Origin: Phytophthora colocasiae
Taxonomy: Eukaryota; Oomycota; Peronosporomycetes; Peronosporales; Peronosporaceae
Assembly: GCA_018806915.1 (NCBI GenBank)
Contig: JAGKQI010000090.1
Coordinates: forward strand, 2,914,001 to 2,978,000
DNA length: 64,000 nt
Direction of reading: 5' to 3'
This document shows positions 10,988 through 22,889 of this stretch, in pieces. The notes beneath the pieces are model-generated. The model was not told the origin of the DNA. It ran no database searches and saw only the letters and a list, made by a program, of their open reading frames with translations. Position 1 is the first letter of the stretch. Each line of letters opens with the position of its first letter. The position numbers and the translations under genes were made by a program.

Positions 10988-11249
10988 GTTGAGCTCAATT
11001 ATGCGGACGCTTTGAAGCAAAAAACGGATATGGTGTGGTGCACATGAAATAGGAAGTACAAACCTTCTTTTGTAAATCGAGTTAAAATGCAAACGTGTTT
11101 TGTCAACATATAATCTACAGGCTGTGATAACTCGATTGTGATGGTAGACCAGCTGTCGAGTTCGGTTTATTCCACAATGTACGCACTGCTTGCGTGAGCC
11201 TTACACCTGTTTGAGCCATTTTGAGAATCTCTCCACGTCGACCTAAGCG

Positions 11250-12544
11250 ATGCCAAACTCCGTCGAGCTGGACGCGCTACTGCCGTACCTAGATGGCATA
11301 TTCGATAACCTCATCAGTGATGACGACGACGTCGAAGCGACGGAAAGCCACACTATCAGCTCGACTGCGCGTAAGCCAGTTCGGGGTCTGGTGCCTTACT
11401 CCACCGGCCTCCAGCGTCGCAAGAAGGCCGAACTGCACAAACTAAGGACGGAAGCACAACAACTGGCGGTCAGGAAGGAACGTCTTTTACAAGCTCTTGG
11501 GTCGAAAAAGCCATCGAATACGAGACCTGAGCTTCCAGTGAATTCTGCTGAGCGGCATAGATGGCATACTCAAGCACTGACTCAGTACGAGAAGCTGAAA
11601 CGAGCTCAACGCATGAATCGAGAGTTGAAAGAGATTTTGATGCAGCAGTTCAAGGTTTTTCAGAGTGTCCGGAAAGAGCTTGGACACAGAGACGTCTTCG
11701 AGGTAAGATATTTACTGCAGTACGTTTAACTGTTGTGTGGAAGAGGTATTTTTTTAGGGGATGGAGTTTCTGGAGCGCCTCCAACCAACAGCCGATCGCC
11801 CGTTCTTCCAGCTCGACTTCAGCGCTCCCATACTTTCTGCATTAGCCAGCAGACTGGATCAACTGAGTCTACAAGCGGATTGGGTGCTGCCAGATGTGAA
11901 CCAAGACTGCATCGTCACGTTTCAAACGCAAAGCGGACACCACCCGGAGAATGGGTACTGCTACGAAGTGAGTTCCACCACACGATTAGCGTACTCAGCC
12001 CACAAAGCAGGCGATATTCTATGGGGAGTTATATCCAACAAGGAGAACGACGCAGCTGAACAAACCTTTTCCTTCGTAAGTCAAATGTTGGAGTGGTTGA
12101 GAAAACAATTTACTTACTGAGAGTTTGCTGTTGCAGGCGCGAGAACGAACACCTCAATATTGCGACGAAGTCTTCAACACGAGCAGCATAGCGTCGCTTA
12201 TCATGCAAGACGCTTACCAACCACCGTTTTGTGTGGACGCGGTGAGTACGTTCCGTAAATACGAGGAGGGGGACCGAGTTATCATCGTTGGATCGATGGG
12301 GTGGCTGCTTCCGGCTGAAGGGCTCGAGTTCGAAGGTAATTACTGGGCAGTGATATCGTCTCCACCAACATCTCTTGGAAACACTTCCGTCGTTCGATTC
12401 TGCTACAGACTTCGAGTTAAAAACGGCGGCTTGCAGTCGTTTGAGCGGACCCAAAAGATTATTCATTGCATCGGTAGTCAAATTCGGTGTTATCTACAGC
12501 TGCAACAGGATTCGTTCTTGGATCCAGGACATTGTGTTAAGTAA
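11250..12544 (+). CDS. Array gene A1, intact: bZIP-like/START-like family protein
   Basis: Exons 11250-11702, 11758-12075 and 12137-12544 join in phase 0 to give 392 residues. Introns have GTAAGA/TTTTTTTAG and GTAAGT/TTGCAG boundaries. Residues about 28-34 are acidic (SDDDDVE). A conserved YSTGLQRRKKAELHKLR block near residue 50 followed by heptad-spaced Leu resembles a degenerate bZIP basic region and zipper; a second helix (LKRAQRMNRELKEILMQQFKVFQSV) follows. Exons 2 and 3 (about 240 residues) form a mixed alpha/beta domain with DRPFFQLDFSAPI, WLLPAEGLEFEGNYW and a C-terminal amphipathic helix, which I read as START-like. This is the only A copy with every exon and the AUG intact. Similar architecture is found in oomycete proteins labelled M96 mating-specific family (recalled, not searched). 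The function is not established. Confidence 0.8.
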
Positions 12545-12721
12545 GTAATAAACGGATCGTTCATTGCAGAGTTTAGAAAACTCAGTCGAACGAAGGTACA
12601 GTATGTACACAAACATTGTTCTAAAGCTTCTCTACAAACTTGCAACTTGTCATGCAAGCAGACGACTTCCAAGCTGATGCCCATAGGTATGTGTCCTAAT
12701 CGCGTCGCATAATCTCTCAAC

Positions 12722-12813
12722 AATCTTGATCAAGATTACTGGCTCAGTAGTCCTCGCGATGGACATCATCACACATGAGAGCAATCGGCTTCTCCAAGCC
12801 TCATTCTTCAATT
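12722..12813 (+). promoter_or_regulatory. B1 promoter: 16-bp palindrome plus initiator
   Basis: The perfect palindrome AATCTTGATCAAGATT lies at 12722-12737. CCTCATTCTTCAATT at 12799-12813 closely fits the oomycete initiator plus flanking element and sits 35 bp before the B1 ATG. The A1-B1 spacer otherwise holds an AATAAA at about 12547 that could end A1 mRNA. Confidence 0.65.
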
Positions 12814-12847
12814 ATCTTTCAAAGTATCACCTGAAAACGACCAGATC

Positions 12848-14170
12848 ATGTCAACCGAGACACTGTTCGAACTGTTAGCGCACTTCGATGCTATCAACGC
12901 GTTAGAACAACCCGATACTCGGATTCTTGATACAAGCAACGCTGAGTCAATAGTGACTGATCCGGTTACAAGGCCTACAACAAGGAGTCGCAGAACGAAG
13001 AAAACACACATCCCCTACTCAACAGATCTGCAAAGGAGGAGGAAAAACGAAAGAGAAGCTTTGCGGTCAGAAGTGCAGCAACTACGCTACAAACTCGAAT
13101 ACCTCGTTACAACTCAGCCAGGGCAGAACACGGGAGGAAACCAAGGGAATCTGGCCATGTGGCACAGTCGAGCGGTGGCCAATTGCGAAGAGCGAGTACG
13201 GTCTGAACGTGTGAATCAGGAACTGAAAGACATTCTAGCTCAGCAGTCGAAACTGTTCGGATCTTTCCGTAAGGTACTTCAACGGATTGACTTGGCTCAG
13301 GTGAGTGCATCTGCTAGCTTGGTGTGCGTTTAAGTTTTTTTTATACTTCGAAGTACTAATTCAAACTGCTTCAGGAAATGGAAATCGTTTCGCAACCACT
13401 ACCGACCGTAGACAGACCATTTTTCGAGATCGACTACAGCGGACAGATCTTTGCCGAATTGGCGCACAATACTCGTCAATTCCACACCCAAGTGGACGTT
13501 CGTACATCCTCGTGGGCCGTTGAGGAGTGTTCGGTTGCCTTCCACTGTCAGTCAAACCTTGCTCCAAGAGATAGCGAACACTGTTTCAACATCAGATCAA
13601 GGACCCCTCTGGCTTGCTTCGTGACGGAAGCTCGACGGATTTTGTGGGACTACGTCACGGATAAGGAGAACCCGGACACTCGAGAGTCATTTAACTTTGT
13701 ACGTTATTCCCCTTTTCATGATTCAAAATGTGTTGCTAATGCGAATTTGAACACAGTCGCGTGCAAGAAGCGCCACGGGGGAGAGAGACCATCGGAACTG
13801 TATTACAACTCTCTTTATCTCAGCCGGTTCGAAGGGTTCTCCATCTTTCGTGAACGCATTGGGCACGTATCGGATGTTCGAGCGGGCAGGTCAAGTTTTC
13901 CTGGTGGGAGGCATGAGATGGATCTTACCCGCTGAAGGACTCCAGTTTGAAGACAACTATTGTACATCCATTGGTCCATTAGAGAACGGCTCGGTGGTTC
14001 GAACGTCCTACCAATTGCACTGGCAAAATGCTGATATTCCCCATATCTCAAAAGCAACTGAGGACAAGGCGATGAACTGCATCGCAGACATATCACGATG
14101 CTATCTGCAATCCATGCAGAACGCGCTCCTGGATAGAACTATCCCTTTTACAACGCTACTTTCGATCTAG
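12848..14170 (+). CDS. Array gene B1, intact: bZIP-like/START-like family protein
   Basis: Exons 12848-13300, 13375-13698 and 13757-14170 give 396 residues; exon 1 has exactly 151 codons, as in A1, and both introns are phase 0 at equivalent places. The N-terminus has a basic stretch (RSRRTKKTHIPYSTDLQRRRK) followed by Leu heptads (LRSEVQQLRYKLEYL), like a bZIP with an altered basic region, then a second helix (ERVNQELKDILAQQSKLF). Exon 2 begins EMEIVSQPLPTVDRPFFEIDY and exon 3 contains RMFERAGQVFLVGGMRWILPAEGLQ, matching A-type DRPFF and WLLPAEGLE. A and B are therefore old paralogues with conserved intron positions but only partial protein identity. The C-terminal domain is probably START-like. 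A DNA-binding or lipid-sensing regulator is possible; there is no direct evidence. Confidence 0.82.
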
Positions 14171-14577
14171 AAACACGAATAGAGTATACCATGTACTTGT
14201 AGTATATGTACGCCAAAACACATTTACTTCAAAATGAAGTATTTTGTTGTAAAATCACTGACAACACGAAGTTCCAAAACTGGTTGCACTTACATGTAGA
14301 ACCATCATCAGCACAAATCCCGCTGGAACGCTTTGGAGTTCAAAACTGACTCATACGGTAAGTTTCGTGTAGTTTTTTCCCGCTGTCCGAATTTTTTAAA
14401 AATATTGGATTTGTTTAAAACCTAGAATTCCGGTAAGGTATTACTCAACGCAGTATGATGCAGCTGGTTTACCACCATCACGGTTTATTCCACAATGTAC
14501 GCACTGCTTGCGTGAGCCTGACCTACGCTTACACGTGACACACGCTCATTTCAAGAACCTCCACGTCGACCGAAGCG
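14171..14577 (+). promoter_or_regulatory. B1-A2 spacer with A-type initiator
   Basis: GCTCATTTCAAG at 14544-14555, 23 bp before the A2 ATG, resembles an oomycete initiator. Upstream lies a short conserved frame starting ATGAAGTATTTTG at about 14234 that is closed by TAG after 20 codons, and a GGTAAGTTTCG donor-like site at 14358. No other gene is seen. Confidence 0.45.
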
Positions 14578-15865
14578 ATGACAAACTCCGTCGAGCTTGA
14601 CGCGCTACTGCCGTACCTAGACGACATTTTCGATGCCCTCAGCTGACGTCGAAGAGACGGATGAAAGCCACACTATCAGCTCGACTGCGCGTAAGCAAGC
14701 TCGGGGTCTGGTGCCTTACTCCACCGGCCTCCAGCGTCGCAAGAAGGCCGAACTGCACAAACTAAGGACAACTGGCGGTCAGGAGGGAGCGTCTTTTACA
14801 AGCCCTTGGGTCGAAAAAGCCATCGAACGCGAGACCTGAGCTTCCAGTGAATTCTGCTGAGCGGCATAGATGGCATACTCAAGCACTGACTCAGTACGAG
14901 AAGCTGAAACGAGCTCAGCGCACGAATCGAGAGTTGAAAGAGATTTTGATGCAGCAGTTCAAGGTTTTTCAGAGTGTCCGGAAAGAGCTTGGACACAGAG
15001 ACGTCTTCGAGGTAAGATATACACTATATTGCGTTTACCTGTTGTGTGGACTTGACTGAAGAGATATTTTGTTTTTCAGGGGATGGAGTTTCTGGAGCGC
15101 CTTCAACCTACAGCCGATCGCCCGTTCTTCCAGCTCGACTTCAGCGCTCCCATACTTTCTGCATTAGCCAGCAGACTGGATCAACTGAGTCTACAAGCGG
15201 ATTGGGTGCTGCCAGATGTGAACCAAGACTGCATCGTCACGTTTCAAACGCAAAGCGGACACCACCCGGAGAATGGGTACTGCTACGAAGTGAGTTCCAC
15301 CACACGACTAGCGTACTCAGCCCACAAAGCAGGCGATATTCTATGGGGAGTTATATCCAACAAGGAGAACGACGCAGCTGAACAAACCTTTTCCTTCGTA
15401 AGTCAAATGTTGGAGTGGTTGAGAAAACAATTTACTTACTGAGAGTTTGCTGTTGCAGGCGCGAGAACGAACACCTCAATATTGCGACGAAGTCTTCAAC
15501 ACGAGCAGCATAGCGTCGCTTATCATGCAAGACGCTTACCAACCACCGTTTTGTGTGGACGCGGTGAGTACGTTCCGTAAATACGAGGAGGGGGACCGAG
15601 TTATCATCGTTGGATCGATGGGGTGGCTGCTTCCGGCTGAAGGGCTCGAGTTCGAAGGTAATTACTGGGCAGTGATATCGTCTCCACCAACATCTCTTGA
15701 AACACTTCCGTCGTTCGATTCTGCTACAGACTTCGAGTTAAAAACGGCGGCTTGCAGTCGTTTGAGCGGACCCAAAAGATTATTCATTGCATCGGTAGTC
15801 AAATTCGGTGTTATCTACAGCTGCAACAGGATTCGTTCTTGGATCCAGGACATTGTGTTAAGTAA
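14578..15865 (+). pseudogene. Array gene A2, frameshifted
   Basis: Exon positions correspond to A1: 14578-15011, 15080-15397 and 15459-15865. Relative to A1, exon 1 lacks 8 bp near 14643 (giving an immediate TGA) and 11 bp near 14770; exon 3 lacks one G near 15700, shifting the last about 55 codons. Splice sites are kept. Exon 2 is intact and close to A1 and A8 (variant PDVNQD). With three independent shifts the copy is dead as a full-length gene. Confidence 0.85.
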
Positions 15866-16034
15866 GTAATAAACGGATCGTTCATTGCAGAGTTTTTAAA
15901 ACTCGATCGAACGAAGGTACAGTATGTACACAAACATTGTTCTAAAGCTTCTCTACAAGTTGTCATGCAAGCAGACGACTTCCAAGCTGATGCCCATAGG
16001 TATGTGTCCTAATCGCGTCGCATAATCTCTCAAC

Positions 16035-16126
16035 AATCTTGATCAAGATTACTGGCTCAGTAGTCCTCGCGATGGACATCATCACACATGAGAGCAATCG
16101 GCTTCTCCAAGCCTCATTCTTCAATT
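16035..16126 (+). promoter_or_regulatory. B2 promoter: palindrome plus initiator
   Basis: The perfect 16-bp palindrome is at 16035-16050 and the initiator-like element at 16112-16126, the same spacing as in B1. Confidence 0.6.
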
Positions 16127-16160
16127 AGCTTTCAAAGTATCATCTGAAAACGACCAGATC

Positions 16161-17483
16161 ATGTCAACCGAGACACTGTTCGAACTGTTAGCGCACTTCG
16201 ATGCTATCAACGCGTTAGAACAACCCGATACTCGGATTCTTGATACAAGCAACGCTGAGTCAATAGTGACTGATCCGGCTACAAGGCGTACAACAAGGAG
16301 TCGTAGAACGAAGAAAACGCACATCCCCTACTCAACAGATCTGCAAAGGAGGAGGAAAAACGAAAGAGAAGCTTTGCGGTCAGAAGTGCAGCAACTACGC
16401 TACAAACTCGAGTACCTCGTTACAACTCAGCCAGGGCAGAACACGGGAGGAAACCAAGGGAATCTGGCCATGTGGCACAGTCGAGCGGTGGCCAATTGCG
16501 AAGAGCGAGTACGGTCTGAACGTGTGAATCAGGAGCTGAAAGACATTCTAGCTCAGCAGTCGAAACTGTTCGGATCTTTCCGTAAGGTACTTCAACGGAT
16601 TGACTTGGCTCAGGTGAGTGCATCTGCTAGCTTGGTGTGCGTTTAAGTTTTTTTTATACTTCGAAGTACTAATTCAAACTGCTTCAGGAAATGGAAATCG
16701 TTTCGCAACCACTACCGACCGTAGACAGACCATTTTTCGAGATCGACTACAGCGGACAGATCTTTGCCGAATTGGCGCACAATACTCGTCAATTCCACAC
16801 CAAAGTGGACGTTAGTACATCCTCGTGGGCCGTTGAGGAGTGTTCGGTTGCCTTCCACTGTCAGTCAAACCTTGCTCCAAGAGATAGCGAACACTGTTTC
16901 AACATCAGATCAAGGACCCCTCTGGCTTGCTTCGTGACGGAAGCTCGACGGATTTTGTGGGACTACGTCACGGATAAGGAGAACCCGGACACTCGAGAGT
17001 CATTTAACTTTGTACGTTATTCCCCTTTTCATGATTCAAAATGTGTTGCTAATGCGAATTTGAACACAGTCGCGTGCAAGAAGCGCCACGGGGGAGAGAG
17101 ACCATCGGAACTGTATTACAACTCTCTTTATCTCAGCCGGTTCGAAGGGTTCTCCATCTTTCGTGAACGCATTGGGCACGTATCGGATGTTCGAGCGGGC
17201 AGGTCAAGTTTTCCTGGTGGGAGGCATGAGATGGATCTTACCCGCTGAAGGACTCCAGTTTGAAGACAACTATTGTACATCCATTGGTCCATTAGAGAAC
17301 GGCTCGGTGGTTCGAACGTCCTACCAATTGCACTGGCAAAATGCTGATATTCCCCATATCTCAAAAGCAACTGAGGACAAGGCGATGAACTGCATCGCAG
17401 ACATATCACGATGCTATCTGCAATCCATGCAGAACGCGCTCCTGGATAGAACTATCCCTTTTACAACGCTACTTTCGATCTAG
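16161..17483 (+). CDS. Array gene B2, intact
   Basis: Exons 16161-16613, 16688-17011 and 17070-17483 give 396 residues, colinear with B1 with no indels. Nearly all differences are silent or conservative; visible changes include PATRRTTRS for PVTRPTTRS in the basic region and HTKVDVST for HTQVDVRT in exon 2. Introns, spacer and 3' region are almost identical to those of B1, consistent with very recent duplication or conversion. The domain reading is the same as for B1. Confidence 0.82.
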
Positions 17484-17890
17484 AAACACGAATAGAGTAT
17501 ACCATGTACTTGTAGTATATGTACGCCAAAACACATTTACTTCAAAATGAAGTATTTTGTTGTAAAATCACTGACAACACGAAGTTCCAAAACTGGTTGC
17601 ACTTACATGTAGAACCATCATCAGCACAAATCCCGCTGGAACGCTTTGGAGTTCAAAACTGACTCATACGGTAAGTTTCGTGTAGTTTTTTCCCGCTGTC
17701 CGAATTTTTTAAAAATATTGGATTTGTTTAAAACCTAGAATTCCGGTAAGGTATTACTCAACGCAGTATGATGCAGCTGGTTTACCACCATCACGGTTTA
17801 TTCCACAATGTACGCACTGCTTGCGTGAGCCTGACCTACGCTTACACGTGACACACGCTCATTTCAAGAACCTCCACGTCGACCGAAGCG
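17484..17890 (+). promoter_or_regulatory. B2-A3 spacer with A-type initiator
   Basis: Nearly identical to the B1-A2 spacer. GCTCATTTCAAG at 17857-17868 precedes the A3 ATG by 22 bp. No gene seen. Confidence 0.45.
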
Positions 17891-19167
17891 ATGACAAACT
17901 CCGTCGAGCTTGACGCGCTACTGCCGTACCTAGACGACATTTTCGATGCCCTCAGCAGCGACGAGAAGAAAGCCACACTATCAGCTCGACTGCGCGTAAG
18001 CAAGCTCGGGGTCTGGTGCCTTACTCCACCGGCCTCCAGCGTCGCAAGAAGGCCGAACTGCACAAACTAAGGACAACTGGCGGTCAGGAGGGAGCGTCTT
18101 TTACAAGCCCTTGGGTCGAAAAAGCCATCGAACGCGAGACCTGAGCTTCCAGTGAATTCTGCTGAGCGGCATAGATGGCATACTCAAGCACTGACTCAGT
18201 ACGAGAAGCTGAAACGAGCTCAGCGCACGAATCGAGAGTTGAAAGAGATTTTGATGCAGCAGTTCAAGGTTTTTCAGAGTGTCCGGAAAGAGCTTGGACA
18301 CAGAGACGTCTTCGAGGTAAGATATTTACTGCAGTACGTTTAACTGTTGTGTGGACTTGACTGAAGAGGTATTTTTTTAGGGGATGGAGTTTCTGGAGCG
18401 CCTCCAACCAACAGCCGATCGCCCGTTCTTCCAGCTCAACTTCAGTGCTCCCATACTTTCTGCATTAGCCAGCAGACTGGATCAACTGAGTCTACAAGCG
18501 GATTGGGTGCTGCCAGAGGTGAACCAAGACTGCATCGTCACGTTTCAAACTCAAAGCGGACACCACCCGGAGAATGGGTACTGCTACGAAGTGAGTTCCA
18601 CCACACGATTAGCGTACTCAGCCCACAAAGCAGGCGATATTCTATGGGGAGTTATATCCAACAAGGAGAACGACGCAGCTGAACAAACCTTTTCCTTCGT
18701 AAGTCAAATGTTGGAGTGGTTGAGAAAACAATTTACTTACTGAGAGTTTGCTGTTGCAGGCGCGAGAACGAACACCTCAATATTGCGACGAAGTCTTCAA
18801 CACGAGCAGCATAGCGTCGCTTATCATGCAAGACGCTTACCAACCACCGTTTTGTGTGGACGCGGTGAGTACGTTCCGTAAATACGAGGAGGGGGACCGA
18901 GTTATCATCGTTGGATCGATGGGGTGGCTGCTTCCGGCTGAAGGGCTCGAGTTCGAAGGTAATTACTGGGCAGTGATATCGTCTCCACCAACATCTCTTG
19001 GAAACACTTCCGTCGTTCGATTCTGCTACAGACTTCGAGTTAAAAACGGCGGCTTGCAGTCGTTTGAGCGGACCCAAAAGATTATTCATTGCATCGGTAG
19101 TCAAATTCGGTGTTATCTACAGCTGCAACAGGATTCGTTCTTGGATCCAGGACATTGTGTTAAGTAA
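17891..19167 (+). pseudogene. Array gene A3, exon 1 frameshifted
   Basis: Exon 1 (17891-about 18315) lacks 16 bp near 17958 and shares the 11-bp deletion seen in A2. The two together restore frame, but a TAA is met in the shifted stretch just before the second deletion, so translation ends after about 58 residues. Exon 2 (18381-18698) and exon 3 (18760-19167) are intact, with normal splice sites and the PEVNQD variant. The shared 11-bp deletion with A2 shows common descent or conversion of the defect. Confidence 0.85.
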
Positions 19168-19344
19168 GTAATAAACGGATCGTTCATTGCAGAGTTTTTA
19201 AAACTCGATCGAACGAAGGTACAGTATGTACACAAACATTGTTCTAAAGCTTCTCTACAAACTTGCAACTTGTCATGCAAGCAGACGACTTCCAAGCTGA
19301 TGCCCATAGGTATGTGTCCTAATCGCGTCGCATAATCTCTCAAC

Positions 19345-19436
19345 AATCTTGATCAAGATTACTGGCTCAGTAGTCCTCGCGATGGACATCATCACACATG
19401 AGAGCAATCGGCTTCTCCAAGCCTCATTCTTCAATT
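19345..19436 (+). promoter_or_regulatory. B3 promoter: palindrome plus initiator
   Basis: The perfect palindrome is at 19345-19360 and the initiator-like element at 19422-19436, although the gene downstream is interrupted. Confidence 0.55.
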
Positions 19437-19773
19437 AGCTTTCAAAGTATCATCTGAAAACGACCAGATCATGTCAACCGAGACACTGTTCGAACTGTTA
19501 GCGCACTTCGATGCTATCAACGCGTTAGAACAACCCGATACTCGGATTCTTGATACAAGCAACGCTGAGTCAATAGTGACTGATCCGGCTACAAGGCGTA
19601 CAACAAGGAGTCGTAGAACGAAGAAAACGCACATCCCCTACTCAACAGATCTGCAAAGGAGGAGGAAAAACGAAAGAGAAGCTTTGCGGTCAGAAGTGCA
19701 GCAACTACGCTACAAACTCGAGTACCTCGTTACAACTCAGCCAGGGCAGAACACGGGAGGAAACCAAGGGAAT

Positions 19774-20124
19774 TGTAGTGGGCTGCGGCCTCTACAGACC
19801 TTACCCTGTTAGTATCAAGCTTCGCAAGCTTCCATCCTCTTCCTGGACTGCCTGGGCTAGGGCAGGTAAGACGCGAATGGAATCCACAACGTGTGGTCTA
19901 GTTGACTACAAGGACTGGCTCGAGACAATAGGCCAAGGACAGTTTGAGATTTACTCTCACTTCTGGACTTGCTCTCAGTAGAGCAAGAGCTTCAGGACGT
20001 GTTCTGAGTAGAGCACAAGGACTGCAAGGATTTAAGCACCATCATAGTACATGTTGGTAGACTTGGGGAGTTCCAGCTCCCACGTACTGAGTGTTATTTC
20101 CTTGTGTGTCCCCGACCTACTACA
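19774..20124 (+). repeat. 5' LTR of the B3 element
   Basis: 351 bp, TGTAGT...ACTACA. Confidence 0.88.
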
Positions 20125-20138
20125 AAGTTAACTTTAGT
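20125..20138 (+). other. Leader/possible primer-binding site
   Basis: AAGTTAACTTTAGT directly follows the 5' LTR, where the primer-binding site should be. It lacks the TGG expected for a tRNA 3' end. The same 14 bases follow the 5' LTR of the Gypsy element (63041-63054, minus strand). Most of it recurs at about 20181. Confidence 0.5.
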
Positions 20139-20589
20139 GCCCGGGGAGGAGGCGCACAAGTTGTACAAGTTGACTACACAGTTAACTTTAGTGCCCGGGG
20201 AGGCGCACATTGAGATGAGCAACGATTATCTATACATGTTGGGATAACGATTATTGTTCTAACCTATCACTGCCTGTAGGAGTGCTGGGAGTGCTGTGCG
20301 AAGACAATGAATGTGTCTAAGGCAGCTAGCGGCGCGTGGCCTGCTCGAGGAAGTGAAGGCATGTGCGGCAACGTCGAGAAGGCGTATGCCAAGGAACTGA
20401 CGGCGTGTGCGGGAACGTCGTGGTGGCGTTGGAGTTGGAGCCTGTCCGAGTGGATGGAGTAAACGCCGGAACACGAGTGTGTCCGATGATCCAGCTCTTT
20501 CTCTTACCTGAATACGTGGCGTCATGGAGCTGTGCTCCGACTGGATGGGGGGTAGCACCTCTGGTAAAGCAACGTGTGCGTACATGAGT

Positions 20590-20960
20590 ACGTGACGCAA
20601 CGTCAAGTGACGTGAGCGAGTGCGAGCAGCATCGTCGAGTGGCGAGTGCAGAACAAGATGAAGTGCAGATCTTGAGGCAACGCCGTGTGGCGTGTGTGAG
20701 AGCAACTTCGAGTGACGTGTGCAGTACAAGTGAGGCACGCAGTGACGTCGGGTGACGTATGCAGTGCAAGGTGAAGTGCACGAAGCAACGTCGAGTGACG
20801 TGTGTGAGTGCATGCGCTTGGAGAAACGTCGAGTGACGTAAGCAAGTGTAGTACAAGTGCGTCCAGTGACGTGTACAAGTAGAAGAACAATGGCAGCGTC
20901 GTGTGACGCGGGCAAGACTACCAGTAGTACGTGGAGTAACGTCATGGAAACGAGTACAAG
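20590..20960 (+). repeat. Degenerate GTGACGT-rich repeats inside the B3 element
   Basis: Imperfect units built on CGTCGAGTGACGTGTG and GTGCAAG recur every 30 to 60 bp. Long open frames here on the minus strand are a by-product of the repeats and have no recognisable domain. Confidence 0.6.
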
Positions 20961-21507
20961 TGAAGACGCAGCGGTAGATGACGTGTGCAAGCTCAAGTTG
21001 CAGCATCATGGAGATGTGTGTAAAGAGAACCATGGAATTGAAACCGTGTGAAGCGTCAAGATGTCGTACAAGAATAAGTTACGGCGTGTGTGGAAAAGTC
21101 TGGAGCTCACCCGTGTGTGGTGGAGTGAATGCCAGTGCACGAGTGTGTATGGTGTTCCTGCTCCTACTTGGCGAGTGCGCGTCGTGGAGCTCTGCTGTGC
21201 TCCGGCTGGAGGCAGCAACTCAGTTTGAAGGCAAATATGGCTAGAGTGTAGCGCTGTGTGCAGTGATCACGCTGAGGTTCGAAGGGCTGGACAAGTTTGG
21301 CCGTGTGAGTGTGTCTGGTAACTCCCCGATGGTGTTTGATGAGGATCACGACAGCTCCTGGAGAGCGGTGAGCCACGACACTGGGAGGACAAGGCGACTT
21401 CGCTAGGCGAACAGCATCCCGGCAGGACAAGACGGTTCACAAGGGCACCAAGATCGCGGCAGCTTAAGAATGGCCATGATATCGCTATGCGAAGCTTTGG
21501 GAGGCGA

Positions 21508-21858
21508 TGTAGTGGGCTGCGGCCTCTACAGACCTTACCCTGTTAGTATCAAGCTTCGCAAGCTTCCATCCTCTTCCTGGACTGCCTGGGCTAGGGCAGG
21601 TAAGACGCGAATGGAATCCACAACGTGTGGTCTAGTTGACTACAAGGACTGGCTCGAGACAATAGGCCAAGGACAGTTTGAGATTTACTCTCACTTCTGG
21701 ACTTGCTCTCAGTAGAGCAAGAGCTTCAGGACGTGTTCTGAGTAGAGCACAAGGACTGCAAGGATTTAAGCACCATCATAGTACATGTTGGTAGACTTGG
21801 GGAGTTCCAGCTCCCACGTACTGAGTGTTATTTCCTTGTGTGTCCCCGACCTACTACA
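21508..21858 (+). repeat. 3' LTR of the B3 element
   Basis: 351 bp, apparently identical to the 5' LTR. Confidence 0.88.
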
Positions 21859-22889
21859 GGAATCTGGCCATGTGGCACAGTCGAGCGGTGGCCAATTGCG
21901 AAGAGCGAGTACGGTCTGAACGTGTGAATCAGGAGCTGAAAGACATTCTAGCTCAGCAGTCGAAACTGTTCGGATCTTTCCGTAAGGTACTTCAACGGAT
22001 TGACTTGGCTCAGGTGAGTGCATCTGCTAGCTTGGTGTGCGTTTAAGTTTTTTTTATACTTCGAAGTACTAATTCAAACTGCTTCAGGAAATGGAAATCG
22101 TTTCGCAACCACTACCGACCGTAGACAGACCATTTTTCGAGATCGACTACAGCGGACAGATCTTTGCCGAATTGGCGCACAATACTCGTCAATTCCACAC
22201 CCAAGTGGACGTTCGTACATCCTCGTGGGCCGTTGAGGAGTGTTCGGTTGCCTTCCACTGCCAGTCAAACCTTGCTCCAAGAGATAGCGAACACTGTTTC
22301 AACATCACATCAAGGACCCCTCTGGCTTGCTCCGTGACGGAAGCTCGACGGATTTTGTGGGACTACGTCACGGATAAGGAGAACCCGGACACTCGAGAGT
22401 CATTTAACTTTGTACGTTATTCCTCTTTTCATGATTCAAAATGTGTTGTTAATGTGAATTTGGGGTTGAACACAGTCGCGTGCAAGAAGCGCCACGGGGG
22501 AGAGCGACCACCGGAACTGTATTACAACTCTCTTTATCTCAGCCGGTTCCAAAGGTTCTCCATCTTTCGTGAACGCATTGGGCACGTATCGGATGTTCGA
22601 GCGAGCAGGTCGAATTTTCCTGGTGGGAGGCATTAGATGGATCTTACCAGTTGAAGGACTCCAGTTTGAAGACAACTACTGTACATCCATCGACCCACTA
22701 GAGAACGGCTCGGTGGTTCGAACGTCCTACCAATTGCACTGGCAAAATGCTGATATTCCCCATATCTCAAAAGCAACTGAGGACAAGGCGATGAACTGCA
22801 TCGCAGACATATCACGATGCTATCTGCAATCCATGCAGAACGCGCTCCTGGATAGAACTATCCCTTTTACAACGCTACTTTCGATCTAG

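Larger units (their letters stand above)
19774..21858 (+). mobile_element. Non-autonomous LTR retrotransposon (TRIM/LARD-like) in B3 exon 1
   Basis: Two 351-bp direct repeats (19774-20124 and 21508-21858) start TGTAGT and end ACTACA and flank 1,383 bp. The whole is bordered by the 5-bp duplication GGAAT (19769-19773 and 21859-21863). A purine tract (TTTGGGAGGCGA) precedes the right LTR, so the element reads on the plus strand. No gag or pol motif is present in any frame, so it must be moved in trans. The LTRs appear identical by eye, so the insertion is recent. Confidence 0.9.
19471..22889 (+). pseudogene. Array gene B3, split by an LTR element
   Basis: Exon 1 begins at 19471 and is interrupted after codon 101 by a 2,085-bp element (19774-21858), resuming with the duplicated GGAAT and ending at 22013. 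Exon 2 is 22088-22411 and exon 3 is 22476-22889. Apart from the insertion all frames and splice sites are intact. Read through the element, the frame ends after 11 foreign codons, leaving only the basic/zipper N-terminus. Exon 2 is mosaic: HTQVDVRT as in B1 but NITSRTPLACS as in B4. Confidence 0.9.

Noticed and set aside
20259..21033. Minus-strand frames of 235-245 codons
   Set aside because: They lie inside the coding-free LTR element, follow its GTGACGT repeats, and are His/Thr/Ser-rich without any domain.
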